A DNA stretch of 64,000 bases from the NCBI GenBank assembly GCA_019417325.1, contig DXVO01000028.1, positions 62,001-126,000 on the forward strand. Reading direction: 5' to 3'. The DNA is from Parabacteroides sp. Its GTDB lineage: Bacteria; Bacteroidota; Bacteroidia; Bacteroidales; Tannerellaceae. The position numbers and the translations under genes were made by a program. Positions 43,194 through 51,642 of the stretch are shown here, piece by piece (within the stretch, counting starts at the first letter, position 1; each line of letters opens with the position of its first letter). Below the pieces are notes generated by a model. It was not told the DNA's origin. It searched no databases and saw nothing but the letters and a program-made list of their open reading frames with translations.

Positions 43194-45656
43194 TTATCTT
43201 AATTGTGCACTCAGTTTCTGTTCCAGATTAGTCTGGATTTTCTTCATAATCGCATCAATCTGCTTGTCGTTCAATGTTTTTTCCTTATCCTGCAAGAAGA
43301 AGCTGACAGCGTACGACTTTTTACCGGCAGGCAGGTTCTTGCCCTCGTAAACGTCGAACAAGGAAACACCCTGCAACAACTTACGTTCGCTCTCGGCAGC
43401 AATCTTTTCGATTTCAGCAAACTGAACGCTCTTGTCCAACAATAAAGCCAAGTCTCTTTTTACAGCCGGGAATTTGGATATTTCAGCAAAAGTAACCTTG
43501 CTCTTCTTAGTTTCCTTCATCAACAAGGTCCAGGACAGTTCGGCATAATATACTTCCATATCAATATCCATTGCTTTACATATTTTGGAACTGACGATTC
43601 CTAATGTACCTAACTGACGGCCGGATGTAGTTGTAATGCTTAAACCTGCCGAATAAATATCGTTAGCCAGGTTTCCGAAAATTACTTTCTTCATATCTAC
43701 ACCCAAGCGAACCAGTATATTTTCCACATATGCTTTCAGTTCGTATACAGAAGACTTTTCATTCGGGTGTGCCCAGTTGTTTTCCACACGGTTTCCAGTC
43801 ACCCACAATCCTAAATGATAGTTTTCAGTGAATGCTGCCAATGTCTCACCGTCTTTCTTATTGTCGGCATTATAATCATAGCAGTTTCCGAATTCAAAGA
43901 AACGGATATTACCATTTTTACGTTTACTATTGTGCTCTACACTTTCCAGACCGCCAAACAATAATGTCTGACGCATACCGTTCAAGTCCGCGCTCAACGG
44001 ATTCATCAGCATAACGCAATGGGATACCGGATAAGTAGATAATTCGTCGTAATAAGCAGAACGGGTCAACGAATTATTCAGAATCTCATTAAAGCCGCAA
44101 CCACACAATTGTTCGGAAATAAGATTTTGCAGTTTATAGCTACGGTCGGCAGGAGCCTGGTAACTCAGGTTCGATTTCACGTTTTCGCTGAATTCCACAT
44201 TATTATAACCGTAAATACGCAAAATATCTTCAATCACATCCACATCACGCTGTACATCTATGCGATATACAGGCACATGTACTGTCAGGCCTTCTTCATT
44301 TTCGGAAACGATTTTCATTTCCAGGCTGGCAAGAATACTTTTCACTGTTTCTACAGGAATAACCTTGCCTATCAGTGTATTTATTTTCTTATATGTCAGT
44401 TCTACAGTGTAAGGAGCTACAGGGGAAGGATAAACATCCTGGATAGGACCTGTAATCTTACCACCTGCCACCTCCTGTATCAACAGGGCTGCACGTTTCA
44501 GCACGTAAACAGTCTGGTTAGCATCCAGACCACGTTCAAAGCGGAAAGAGGCATCCGTATTCAACCCGAAACGACGGGCTGTTTTACGTATCCATGTAGG
44601 ATGGAAACAAGCCGATTCAAGGAATACATCCGTAGTCTGTTCGGTAACACCGGAATCCAAACCGCCGAATACACCACCGATACACATGGCATTTTCCGTA
44701 TTGCAAATCATCAAGTCGCGGTCAGTCAAAGTACGTTCCACACCGTCCAACGTTACGAACTTCGTTCCTTCAGGTTGTGTCTTTACAATTACTTTATTTC
44801 CTATCACCTTGCTTGCATCGAATGAATGCAAAGGTTGCCCGAGTTCATGCAGTACGTAATTGGTTACGTCTACTACATTATTAATAGGACGCAAACCGAT
44901 AGCATTCAAACGGTTCTTCAACCATTCCGGACTTTCCTTAATCGTTACCCCTTTGATAGTCACACCGGAATAACGCGGACAAGCTTCCGTATTTTCTACG
45001 ATTACTTCAATGGCGGGTGTTTCATCATCAATTTTGAAAGCATCCACAGAAGGACGTTTCAGTTCCGCCGGCTTACCGTTTTGTTTCAGGTAAGCAGCCA
45101 GGTCGCGAGCCACACCGAAATGAGAAGTAGCATCCACACGGTTCGGAGTGATATCCACTTCCAGGACGTAATCGCTTTTTACATTATAATATTCTTTGGC
45201 AGGAGTACCTACAACCGCATCAGCCGGAAGAACAATAATACCGGCATGGTCTGTTCCGATACCGATTTCATCTTCCGCACAAATCATACCGTTAGATTCT
45301 ACACCGCGTATCTTTGAACGTTTAATAGTAAAAACCTCATCGCCATCATACAGTTTCGTGCCGTTTACGGCAACAACCACTTTCTGGCCGGCAGCTACAT
45401 TCGAGGCACCGCATACAATCTGCAAAGGTTCGTCACCTCCTACATTTACAGTTGTAATATGAAGGTGGTCGGAATTAGGATGTTCCACACAAGTAAGAAC
45501 TTCACCGATAACCAAACCTTCCAGTCCGCCTTTGATAGTTTGAACTTCTTCCACTCCTCCGGTTTCCAATCCGATGGAAGTCAATGCCGCTGATACTTCT
45601 TCAGGCTGTAAATCAAAATCAAGATAATCTTTCAGCCAGTTGTAAGATATATTCAT
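43194..45656 (-). CDS. pheT: phenylalanyl-tRNA synthetase beta subunit
   Basis: 820 residues from the ATG at 45656 (MNISYNWLKDYLDFDLQ). An in-frame ATG at 45752 adds 32 non-homologous residues and lies upstream of the predicted transcript start, so it is rejected. Domains in order: N-terminal with tRNA-binding OB fold (GLVIGEVLTCVEHPNSDHLH), B3/B4 editing domain, B5 (RGLDANQTVYVLKRAALLIQ region), catalytic-like core (LNNSLTRSAY), and the C-terminal ferredoxin-fold anticodon-binding domain (FPAVKRDLALLLDKSVQF). Pairs with PheS, not encoded here, to charge tRNA-Phe. Upstream of yebC. Confidence 0.95.
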   Translation of the reverse strand: MNISYNWLKDYLDFDLQPEEVSAALTSIGLETGGVEEVQTIKGGLEGLVIGEVLTCVEHPNSDHLHITTVNVGGDEPLQIVCGASNVAAGQKVVVAVNGTKLYDGDEVFTIKRSKIRGVESNGMICAEDEIGIGTDHAGIIVLPADAVVGTPAKEYYNVKSDYVLEVDITPNRVDATSHFGVARDLAAYLKQNGKPAELKRPSVDAFKIDDETPAIEVIVENTEACPRYSGVTIKGVTIKESPEWLKNRLNAIGLRPINNVVDVTNYVLHELGQPLHSFDASKVIGNKVIVKTQPEGTKFVTLDGVERTLTDRDLMICNTENAMCIGGVFGGLDSGVTEQTTDVFLESACFHPTWIRKTARRFGLNTDASFRFERGLDANQTVYVLKRAALLIQEVAGGKITGPIQDVYPSPVAPYTVELTYKKINTLIGKVIPVETVKSILASLEMKIVSENEEGLTVHVPVYRIDVQRDVDVIEDILRIYGYNNVEFSENVKSNLSYQAPADRSYKLQNLISEQLCGCGFNEILNNSLTRSAYYDELSTYPVSHCVMLMNPLSADLNGMRQTLLFGGLESVEHNSKRKNGNIRFFEFGNCYDYNADNKKDGETLAAFTENYHLGLWVTGNRVENNWAHPNEKSSVYELKAYVENILVRLGVDMKKVIFGNLANDIYSAGLSITTTSGRQLGTLGIVSSKICKAMDIDMEVYYAELSWTLLMKETKKSKVTFAEISKFPAVKRDLALLLDKSVQFAEIEKIAAESERKLLQGVSLFDVYEGKNLPAGKKSYAVSFFLQDKEKTLNDKQIDAIMKKIQTNLEQKLSAQLR

Positions 45657-45729
45657 TGTTATAAAATTTATTCTTTCAAATAATATCAAGGTTGTGTAGA
45701 ACAACCTCATCCTAACGTAATTTGACGGG

Positions 45730-45737
45730 CAAAAGTA
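45730..45737 (-). promoter_or_regulatory. -7 box of pheT
   Basis: CAAAAGTA on plus reads TACTTTTG on minus; start near 45723 places the ATG at 45656 first on the transcript and excludes 45752. The leader is about 67 bases and shows no Phe-rich leader peptide. Confidence 0.65.
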
Positions 45738-45897
45738 CAAATAATAATTCAAAAGATATATGTTTTACTCCCAAAACTCATTTTTCATCTTTTATTTGTT
45801 TAACTAAAAAAAATCATATAATTTAGTCGATTATTATGCCCAGGCAGGTTGATTAAGGGAGAACCTCCGGACTTAAGTATTTTTTAATAATAACTCT

Positions 45898-48210
45898 ATG
45901 TTCAACAAGACTCTGCCGGCACGACATCTGATACTATTTATCGTATTTTGCCTTCTCTCCGTTTCCTGTTCGCAAAATACTCCTAAAAAGCATATACTGG
46001 TTATTCAGTCTTATGAAGCAAATTTTCCTGCATACAAGGAGATTAAACAAACATTGGCCCAACAATTGGTAAAAAGGGAAATACCAGCTGAGATTTATTC
46101 TATCTACCTGGATTCCGAACAAACCTCGGAGAAAAAAGCCAGACTGGAACTGTTCCGGAAAATGACAGAACTTTCCGATTGGAAACCGGACGCCATACTG
46201 GTTAACAACGACCAGGCTTTAAACATATTCCTGACATGCAAACATCCCTGGATAAAAACGATCCCAACCGTATTTATGGGGGTAAACTATCCGAATATCT
46301 CTTTCATCCGCAACTACCCGAATCTAACAGGCTTTTACGACAAACCGGATTATAAAACAAATATTAAACTGATAGAACAGCTTTTAGGCAAATGTATCGT
46401 TATCAGAGTAACGAATGAAACATTGGATGATGAAGAGATTCTTACTGATATGGATGAACAGATAAAAAATATCTGTAAAATAAACGATATATCCTCCCTT
46501 GACGGAATACGCATATCCGGAAAAAGAGCCCTTTCATTATCTAAAGACAAAAAAATTAAACCGGATGATATGTATATAAGTACATTGAACGGTAAATTAA
46601 CCAGGTCGTTAATGAGAGGATTTGTCGAAAATTACTACAACAAAGCCTATCTGGCTACAAGAAGAAACTATCTGTCTCTTTCTTTAGGACGTTTCAGTTC
46701 ATTCCCCGGTTTTTCCGTAGTAAATGAAATGATAGGCTACAATAATGGAGTGGTCGGAGGATACGTCACCCCGATTAAAGATGAAACAGCGAGGGCGGCC
46801 AACCGTATGGCTGATATATTGAACGGTATACCTGTATCCAATTTCCCCCAAACAATGGAAACAGACAAAAGGTACATTTTCGATTATAAAGCACTCGAAC
46901 AATGGAATATCAGTACAAGCTTGTTGCCTGCAGGTTCTGTATTTGTCAATATGCCTTTCTATGTTCGTTACCAAACACTTCTTATGCTTATAGGCATTCT
47001 GTTTATTATTTCAATATCAATCATTCTTTTCTATCAAAGAATACAATATAAACGGGAAGCTGCACGTAAAAAAGAAGCACAAGAGAGATTAAAAAGGGAA
47101 AAAGAATTCCTCGCTTTTGCCTTGGAGAGTGGTAATATCTTTACTTTTCGCTATAAGGATGGTATTTTCGAATTTGATAAAGAGTTTTACCATTATCTGG
47201 ATATGCCGGAAAAACCGATCAGTGCCGCCCATTTCCAGAGTGCCATTCATCCGGATGAACAGGAAAATTTCCTTTTAAACAAGTACAAGCTGGATCACGG
47301 CTTTTCTTCCAGACAAATAACAATCAGGCGATATGATTTCAATGGTAAAGGGTACCAATGGTGGGAATTCCGCTATGCGCAGAATACACATATACAAGAT
47401 TCTACAGAAAATACAGAATCTGTCGAATTAAACGGACTCTGCCTGAATATCCAACAAATAAAAGAGACGGAAATAAAACTGATGGAAGCACGGAAGAAAG
47501 CTGAAGAATCCGACAAAATGAAATCTGTTTTCCTGGCAAACATGAGCCATGAAATCCGTACGCCACTAAATGCCATTGTTGGTTTCTCCCAATTATTGGG
47601 GTCCAATACCGATTTGGAAAATGAAGAAAAAACCGAATTCAGCGAATTGATTAATAAAAACAGTGTCTTGCTTCTTAAATTGATTAATGACATTCTTGAT
47701 TTATCACGTATCGAGTCCGGAAAAATTTCCTTTACATACGAAGATTGTAATTTAAATCAATTGATTAATGATATATTCAATACACATAAAGTATTGATGC
47801 CTAAAAACGTAGAACTGCGTAAGCAAGTTCCCTGTAATGCTGCTATCATTCATACAGACCGCTTACGCCTTACACAAGTGATTACAAACTTTATCAATAA
47901 TGCAGCAAAATTTACTACAGAAGGATATATAGAACTTAAATATCAATATAGCGACGACAACCAGTATATTCATATTTCGGTAGCAGATACAGGAAAAGGA
48001 ATTCCTTCCGACAAAATACAACAGGTTTTCGAACGTTTCCAGAAACTGGATGAATTTGCCCAGGGAACAGGCTTGGGATTAGCAATCAGTCAAAGCATTA
48101 TCAAAACATTTAACGGTAGCATTAGTTTGGAATCGGAAGTTGGAAAAGGCAGTAAGTTCACCATTGTTTTACCTTACGATGTAAACCTGGTACAAGTCTG
48201 CAGTAATTAA
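45898..48210 (+). CDS. sensor histidine kinase with periplasmic substrate-binding-like sensor
   Basis: 770 residues. N-terminal signal/lipobox-like stretch to C24; residues about 30-340 resemble an ABC substrate-binding (PF04392-like) periplasmic domain (KKHILVIQSYEANFPAYKEI, AILVNNDQALNIFL, IPTVFMGVNYPN). A membrane helix lies near 357-377, followed by a PAS-like region, HisKA with H551 in LANMSHEIRTPLNAIVG, and HATPase (N box NNAAKF, G box DTGKGIPSDK, GTGLGLAIS). It ends after the ATPase, with no receiver domain. It would sense a small solute in the periplasm. No response regulator adjoins it; it faces nrfA with a 6-base gap. Confidence 0.87.
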   Translation: MFNKTLPARHLILFIVFCLLSVSCSQNTPKKHILVIQSYEANFPAYKEIKQTLAQQLVKREIPAEIYSIYLDSEQTSEKKARLELFRKMTELSDWKPDAILVNNDQALNIFLTCKHPWIKTIPTVFMGVNYPNISFIRNYPNLTGFYDKPDYKTNIKLIEQLLGKCIVIRVTNETLDDEEILTDMDEQIKNICKINDISSLDGIRISGKRALSLSKDKKIKPDDMYISTLNGKLTRSLMRGFVENYYNKAYLATRRNYLSLSLGRFSSFPGFSVVNEMIGYNNGVVGGYVTPIKDETARAANRMADILNGIPVSNFPQTMETDKRYIFDYKALEQWNISTSLLPAGSVFVNMPFYVRYQTLLMLIGILFIISISIILFYQRIQYKREAARKKEAQERLKREKEFLAFALESGNIFTFRYKDGIFEFDKEFYHYLDMPEKPISAAHFQSAIHPDEQENFLLNKYKLDHGFSSRQITIRRYDFNGKGYQWWEFRYAQNTHIQDSTENTESVELNGLCLNIQQIKETEIKLMEARKKAEESDKMKSVFLANMSHEIRTPLNAIVGFSQLLGSNTDLENEEKTEFSELINKNSVLLLKLINDILDLSRIESGKISFTYEDCNLNQLINDIFNTHKVLMPKNVELRKQVPCNAAIIHTDRLRLTQVITNFINNAAKFTTEGYIELKYQYSDDNQYIHISVADTGKGIPSDKIQQVFERFQKLDEFAQGTGLGLAISQSIIKTFNGSISLESEVGKGSKFTIVLPYDVNLVQVCSN

Positions 48211-48216
48211 CAAGGA

Positions 48217-49692
48217 TTATTGTTTAAGCAGGCGATTATTTGCTTTTGCTTCCTTAATCCATTCGGGAAGAACGGTTTTCAAAAACTTCTCTTTGGACAC
48301 ATCTTCTTCTGCCATATTCAAACCGATATATTTCTGCGCTTTCTCTTTTGTCGAAATATCGGGCATGGGGACATCTCCTGTATAACCTAATTCCGCAAGC
48401 ACTTTCAATATAGAGATACGAGCCTGCATTGCTTTATCCAACCCGCATCCCAATATACGTTGAACTTCCTGCGGAGCATGGAATGCCGCTCCATGCGAAG
48501 CAACTCCGAAATCCCAACGCCATTGTGCCTGACGGAGTAATTTTAAAATACCTTTCATCTGTTTCTCCGTAGCTCCCCTGTCCCAGGCAAATTTAGCTTC
48601 GATATGCGCCCGGGTTAATTCATCTTCCAAACGGTTACGTACTTCCATAACCTTATTCTGCCGGTCATATACATTCTGGTATAAGGTTTCCTCATTTTCA
48701 CGATGACACGAGCGGCATGTCTGGTCAATCATAGCCAAAGGACTTTGTATATGGTGGTTATTATACTGCTTCACATCATCTCCCATATAAGGCATGTGGC
48801 ACTCTCCGCATGAAACACCACGTTGCGCGTGAATACCCATTTGGGCAAGTTCAAAGTCCGGATGCTGTGCTTTCAACAGAGGAGCACGGCTCAACTTATG
48901 CGTATAATCCGAGAATTCAATACTATCATAATAAGCTTCTATACTTTCCACAGAATATCCGTTGTCCCACGGAAAAACAACTGCTTTATCATTTGTATCT
49001 ATATAATATTCGGAATGGCACTGGGCACACACTAAAGAACGCATATCCTGTTCCGAAGCATTCTCCAATTGATGACCCGAGCGCTGATATGCCTCCGTAA
49101 AAAAAGAACGAGTAATATACAAATCCATACTTTCCGGGTCATGGCAATCTGAACAGGCTATCGGATTCACTATTTCGCTTCCCCAATAAGACCATTTCTG
49201 TTTATAAAAAGCAGATAACCCGACTTTTTCAACCAGTAAATTCACATCCTGGCTTTTACATGCCCAACAAGCTGACGGTTGTGTACCTTCCCCCTTCTCC
49301 AAAGGAGCACCACTACGCAAACTCTGACGAAAGTCATCTACTGCATACATATGTCCTCTTGGACTGCAATAACTTTTAGAGAAAGAATAACCAGCCCATA
49401 AAATAACCATATCAGGACGGGATGCCAGTACATCGACAGTTTGATTGCCATTATATAAGCTACTAAAGCTTGTATCGGCCGTATGTTTCCAGCTTTTATA
49501 TTCTTCGGAGTGACGAAGTTTCATATCTTTTAGGACCAACTCCGTACTATCTTCCCTATCCATTGTTGTATCATCAATAAAAACAATAGTACTATCCCCT
49601 GCACATAATTTATATATGGCAACAATCGATACGAGTACTATTATTCCACCCAAAAACATTGGATCGTATTTGTTTTTCCGATATGTCTTCAT
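48217..49692 (-). CDS. nrfA: cytochrome c nitrite reductase, catalytic subunit
   Basis: 491 residues. A single N-terminal membrane segment (residues 11-30) anchors or exports it. Five haem sites: CWACK at 142-146 (the special lysine-ligated catalytic haem), CSDCH 180-184, CAQCH 222-226, CGECH 295-299 and CRSCH 326-330. This is the full NrfA pattern, reducing nitrite to ammonium with six electrons in the periplasm. The usual partner NrfH or NrfB/CD genes are not adjacent: upstream is trmD on the opposite strand. Electrons must come from a donor encoded elsewhere. It has its own -7 box. Confidence 0.93.
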   Translation of the reverse strand: MKTYRKNKYDPMFLGGIIVLVSIVAIYKLCAGDSTIVFIDDTTMDREDSTELVLKDMKLRHSEEYKSWKHTADTSFSSLYNGNQTVDVLASRPDMVILWAGYSFSKSYCSPRGHMYAVDDFRQSLRSGAPLEKGEGTQPSACWACKSQDVNLLVEKVGLSAFYKQKWSYWGSEIVNPIACSDCHDPESMDLYITRSFFTEAYQRSGHQLENASEQDMRSLVCAQCHSEYYIDTNDKAVVFPWDNGYSVESIEAYYDSIEFSDYTHKLSRAPLLKAQHPDFELAQMGIHAQRGVSCGECHMPYMGDDVKQYNNHHIQSPLAMIDQTCRSCHRENEETLYQNVYDRQNKVMEVRNRLEDELTRAHIEAKFAWDRGATEKQMKGILKLLRQAQWRWDFGVASHGAAFHAPQEVQRILGCGLDKAMQARISILKVLAELGYTGDVPMPDISTKEKAQKYIGLNMAEEDVSKEKFLKTVLPEWIKEAKANNRLLKQ

Positions 49693-49776
49693 AAAAGATT
49701 TGTTATTTATCCCAGATTCGACCGGAATTTACCCTATGAGTCGTCCAAAAAGATTAACAATCATTGTTCTTAGCGA

Positions 49777-49784
49777 CAAAAGTA
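49777..49784 (-). promoter_or_regulatory. -7 box of nrfA
   Basis: CAAAAGTA on plus reads TACTTTTG on minus, giving a leader of about 78 bases. Confidence 0.62.
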
Positions 49785-49816
49785 TAAATAGTAATTTACT
49801 TAATTGATTATTTCAT

Positions 49817-49824
49817 GTACTTTT
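49817..49824 (+). promoter_or_regulatory. -7 box of trmD
   Basis: TACTTTTG, 29 bases before the trmD ATG. It is back to back with the nrfA box; the two divergent starts are about 60 bases apart. Confidence 0.62.
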
Positions 49825-49852
49825 GTAACAAATATAATACAAAGACAACCTT

Positions 49853-50527
49853 ATGCGCATAGATATTCTTACCGTACTCCCGGAAATGATCGAAGGAATG
49901 GTGAACTGTTCTATTGTAAAAAGAGCACAGGATAAAGGACTTGCTGAAATTCACCTGCACAACTTACGTGATTACACGACTAATAAATGGCGTCGTGTAG
50001 ATGATTACCCATTTGGAGGGGAAGCCGGAATGGTGATGCAAATCGAACCGATAGACCGTGCTATCTCTGTTTTAAAAAGTGAGCAGGAATATGATGAAGT
50101 CATATATACCTCACCAGATGGCGAAACATTCAACCAGCAAATGGCAAACAGTATGTCTTTATTGAATAATATGATTATTCTATGTGGACATTACAAAGGG
50201 ATCGACTATCGTATCCGCGAGCATTTGATTACAAAAGAGATTTCAGTAGGAGATTATGTACTCACCGGAGGGGAATTGGCAGCCGCCATCATTACCGATG
50301 CAGTCGTACGCCTGATACCTGGAGCCATTGGAGATGAACAAAGTGCCCTCTCCGACTCTTTCCAGGATAATTTGCTGGCACCTCCTGTATATACCCGCCC
50401 CGCTGATTATAATGGATGGAAAGTGCCCGAAGTCTTACTCTCCGGACACCAACGTAAAATAGATGAATGGCGCCTGCAGCAGGCTCAGGAAAGAACAGCC
50501 CGCCTGCGCCCGGATTTATTGAAGTAA
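49853..50527 (+). CDS. trmD: tRNA (guanine-37-N1)-methyltransferase
   Basis: 224 residues, the usual length for TrmD. The start MRIDILTVLPEM and the knot motifs GGEAGMVMQIEPI, LCGHYKGIDYRI and SVGDYVLTGGELAAAIITDAV are conserved, with the SAM-binding trefoil knot. It methylates G37 of tRNAs for Leu, Pro and Arg to prevent frameshifting. Cytoplasmic and generally essential. It is not next to rimM or rplS as in many other bacteria. The C-terminus overlaps the convergent lipoprotein gene by 12 bases. Confidence 0.96.
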   Translation: MRIDILTVLPEMIEGMVNCSIVKRAQDKGLAEIHLHNLRDYTTNKWRRVDDYPFGGEAGMVMQIEPIDRAISVLKSEQEYDEVIYTSPDGETFNQQMANSMSLLNNMIILCGHYKGIDYRIREHLITKEISVGDYVLTGGELAAAIITDAVVRLIPGAIGDEQSALSDSFQDNLLAPPVYTRPADYNGWKVPEVLLSGHQRKIDEWRLQQAQERTARLRPDLLK

Positions 50528-51424
50528 AAAGTTATAAGTAAAGTTATACTCATACGTATTATCTTGTGCGGCAATTCCGTTGCCGGCATTTATTTTTTCA
50601 CGGATAGTCATGCCGGTAACATATTCACCTACTACGGTATAAGTAAACGTATATTCCCCACATACTGTTCCCGGCTCACTGAGTTTATACCAGTAAGCGC
50701 GTTGTACCAGATTCTTATTCATATTGGAATATAAGAAATTAACAGGAGAAACAATTCGATAAGCTTCCTCCGGTTGCAAGGGTAAAACAGATTCGGTAGA
50801 AATTGTTTCAAGTATCCGGAATGGAAATGTTTCAGGACGCATTTGGGTATTATACTCATATGCCATCTCTTTCAGATTGAAATCAAAACGTGACACATTA
50901 TCATTATCCCAACTGTAAGTACAAATTTCTCCCAAATCGCGGGTTTGATAACTGGACGTTTTACTATCATACCATTGTATTTTACTTGAAATGGATTGCA
51001 ACTGAAAACGAAGATAATGGTTGGTTATCCATGCAGAAGTATAAACTTCATATCCTTTATCCGGGTTTTCCATCCTTTTCTCTTCTTGTGATATCACATC
51101 TCCATCTATTGTATAAACAGTATGTATAAACGAATTCCCTGAAGAGTTATTACTCTTTGTTCCTACCACTGAAATCGTATTTCCTGCGTATATATAATTA
51201 TCATTATACTTTACCGTTTCATTTTCTCTTTGTAAATCTAATACTATACGACTAATATTCCCAGTAGCATTTTCATAAGAAATATCTGCTGAGAAATAGT
51301 TCTGACCGTTTTTCGTACAACTAACATTCGTCAATTTGTTAAGTTTTGGTAGCTCTTTGTTATCACGGCTACAAGAAATCAATCCGAAAGTTACAGCTAA
51401 TAATGCAAATAAATAGTTCTTCAT
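50516..51424 (-). CDS. hypothetical lipoprotein, DUF4595-like
   Basis: 302 residues. The lipoprotein signal ends at C18 (FGLISC). The mature part is rich in Tyr, Asn and Thr with repeated beta-strand patterns (ADISYENATGNISRIVLDLQ, TYSWDNDNVSRFDFNLKEM), as in DUF4595-type Bacteroidales surface or periplasmic lipoproteins. Function unknown. The gene is monocistronic, with its own -7 box at 51472, and its 3' end overlaps that of trmD. The C-terminus ends YEYNFTYNFLLQ. Confidence 0.72.
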   Translation of the reverse strand: MKNYLFALLAVTFGLISCSRDNKELPKLNKLTNVSCTKNGQNYFSADISYENATGNISRIVLDLQRENETVKYNDNYIYAGNTISVVGTKSNNSSGNSFIHTVYTIDGDVISQEEKRMENPDKGYEVYTSAWITNHYLRFQLQSISSKIQWYDSKTSSYQTRDLGEICTYSWDNDNVSRFDFNLKEMAYEYNTQMRPETFPFRILETISTESVLPLQPEEAYRIVSPVNFLYSNMNKNLVQRAYWYKLSEPGTVCGEYTFTYTVVGEYVTGMTIREKINAGNGIAAQDNTYEYNFTYNFLLQ

Positions 51425-51471
51425 CGCTTTTAATCTTTAAAATAAACTTGAGTTCTTCATCCTATTCAATA

Positions 51472-51479
51472 CAAATGTA
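51472..51479 (-). promoter_or_regulatory. -7 box of the DUF4595-like gene
   Basis: CAAATGTA on plus reads TACATTTG on minus, about 48 bases before the ATG. Confidence 0.55.
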
Positions 51480-51552
51480 GGATATTTCATAAAATAATTG
51501 CCAAAGTAACCTATTTTAAGTAATTGCACTTCGGTCTTTTTACTGAATTTAT

Positions 51553-51560
51553 TAGTTTTG
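51553..51560 (+). promoter_or_regulatory. -7 box of the GH3 gene
   Basis: TAGTTTTG lies 83 bases before the ATG at 51643, implying a leader of about 76 bases. Confidence 0.55.
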
Positions 51561-51642
51561 TTTCTTAAAAGATGCAAGAATCTATTAAGAATAAGCTTTT
51601 TTACCGTATCTAAAAAAATAACTAATACTAAACTCCATTCGC

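Noticed and set aside
45657..45752. N-terminal extension of pheT
   Set aside because: Not homologous to the conserved MNISYNWLK start, and upstream of the predicted transcript start.
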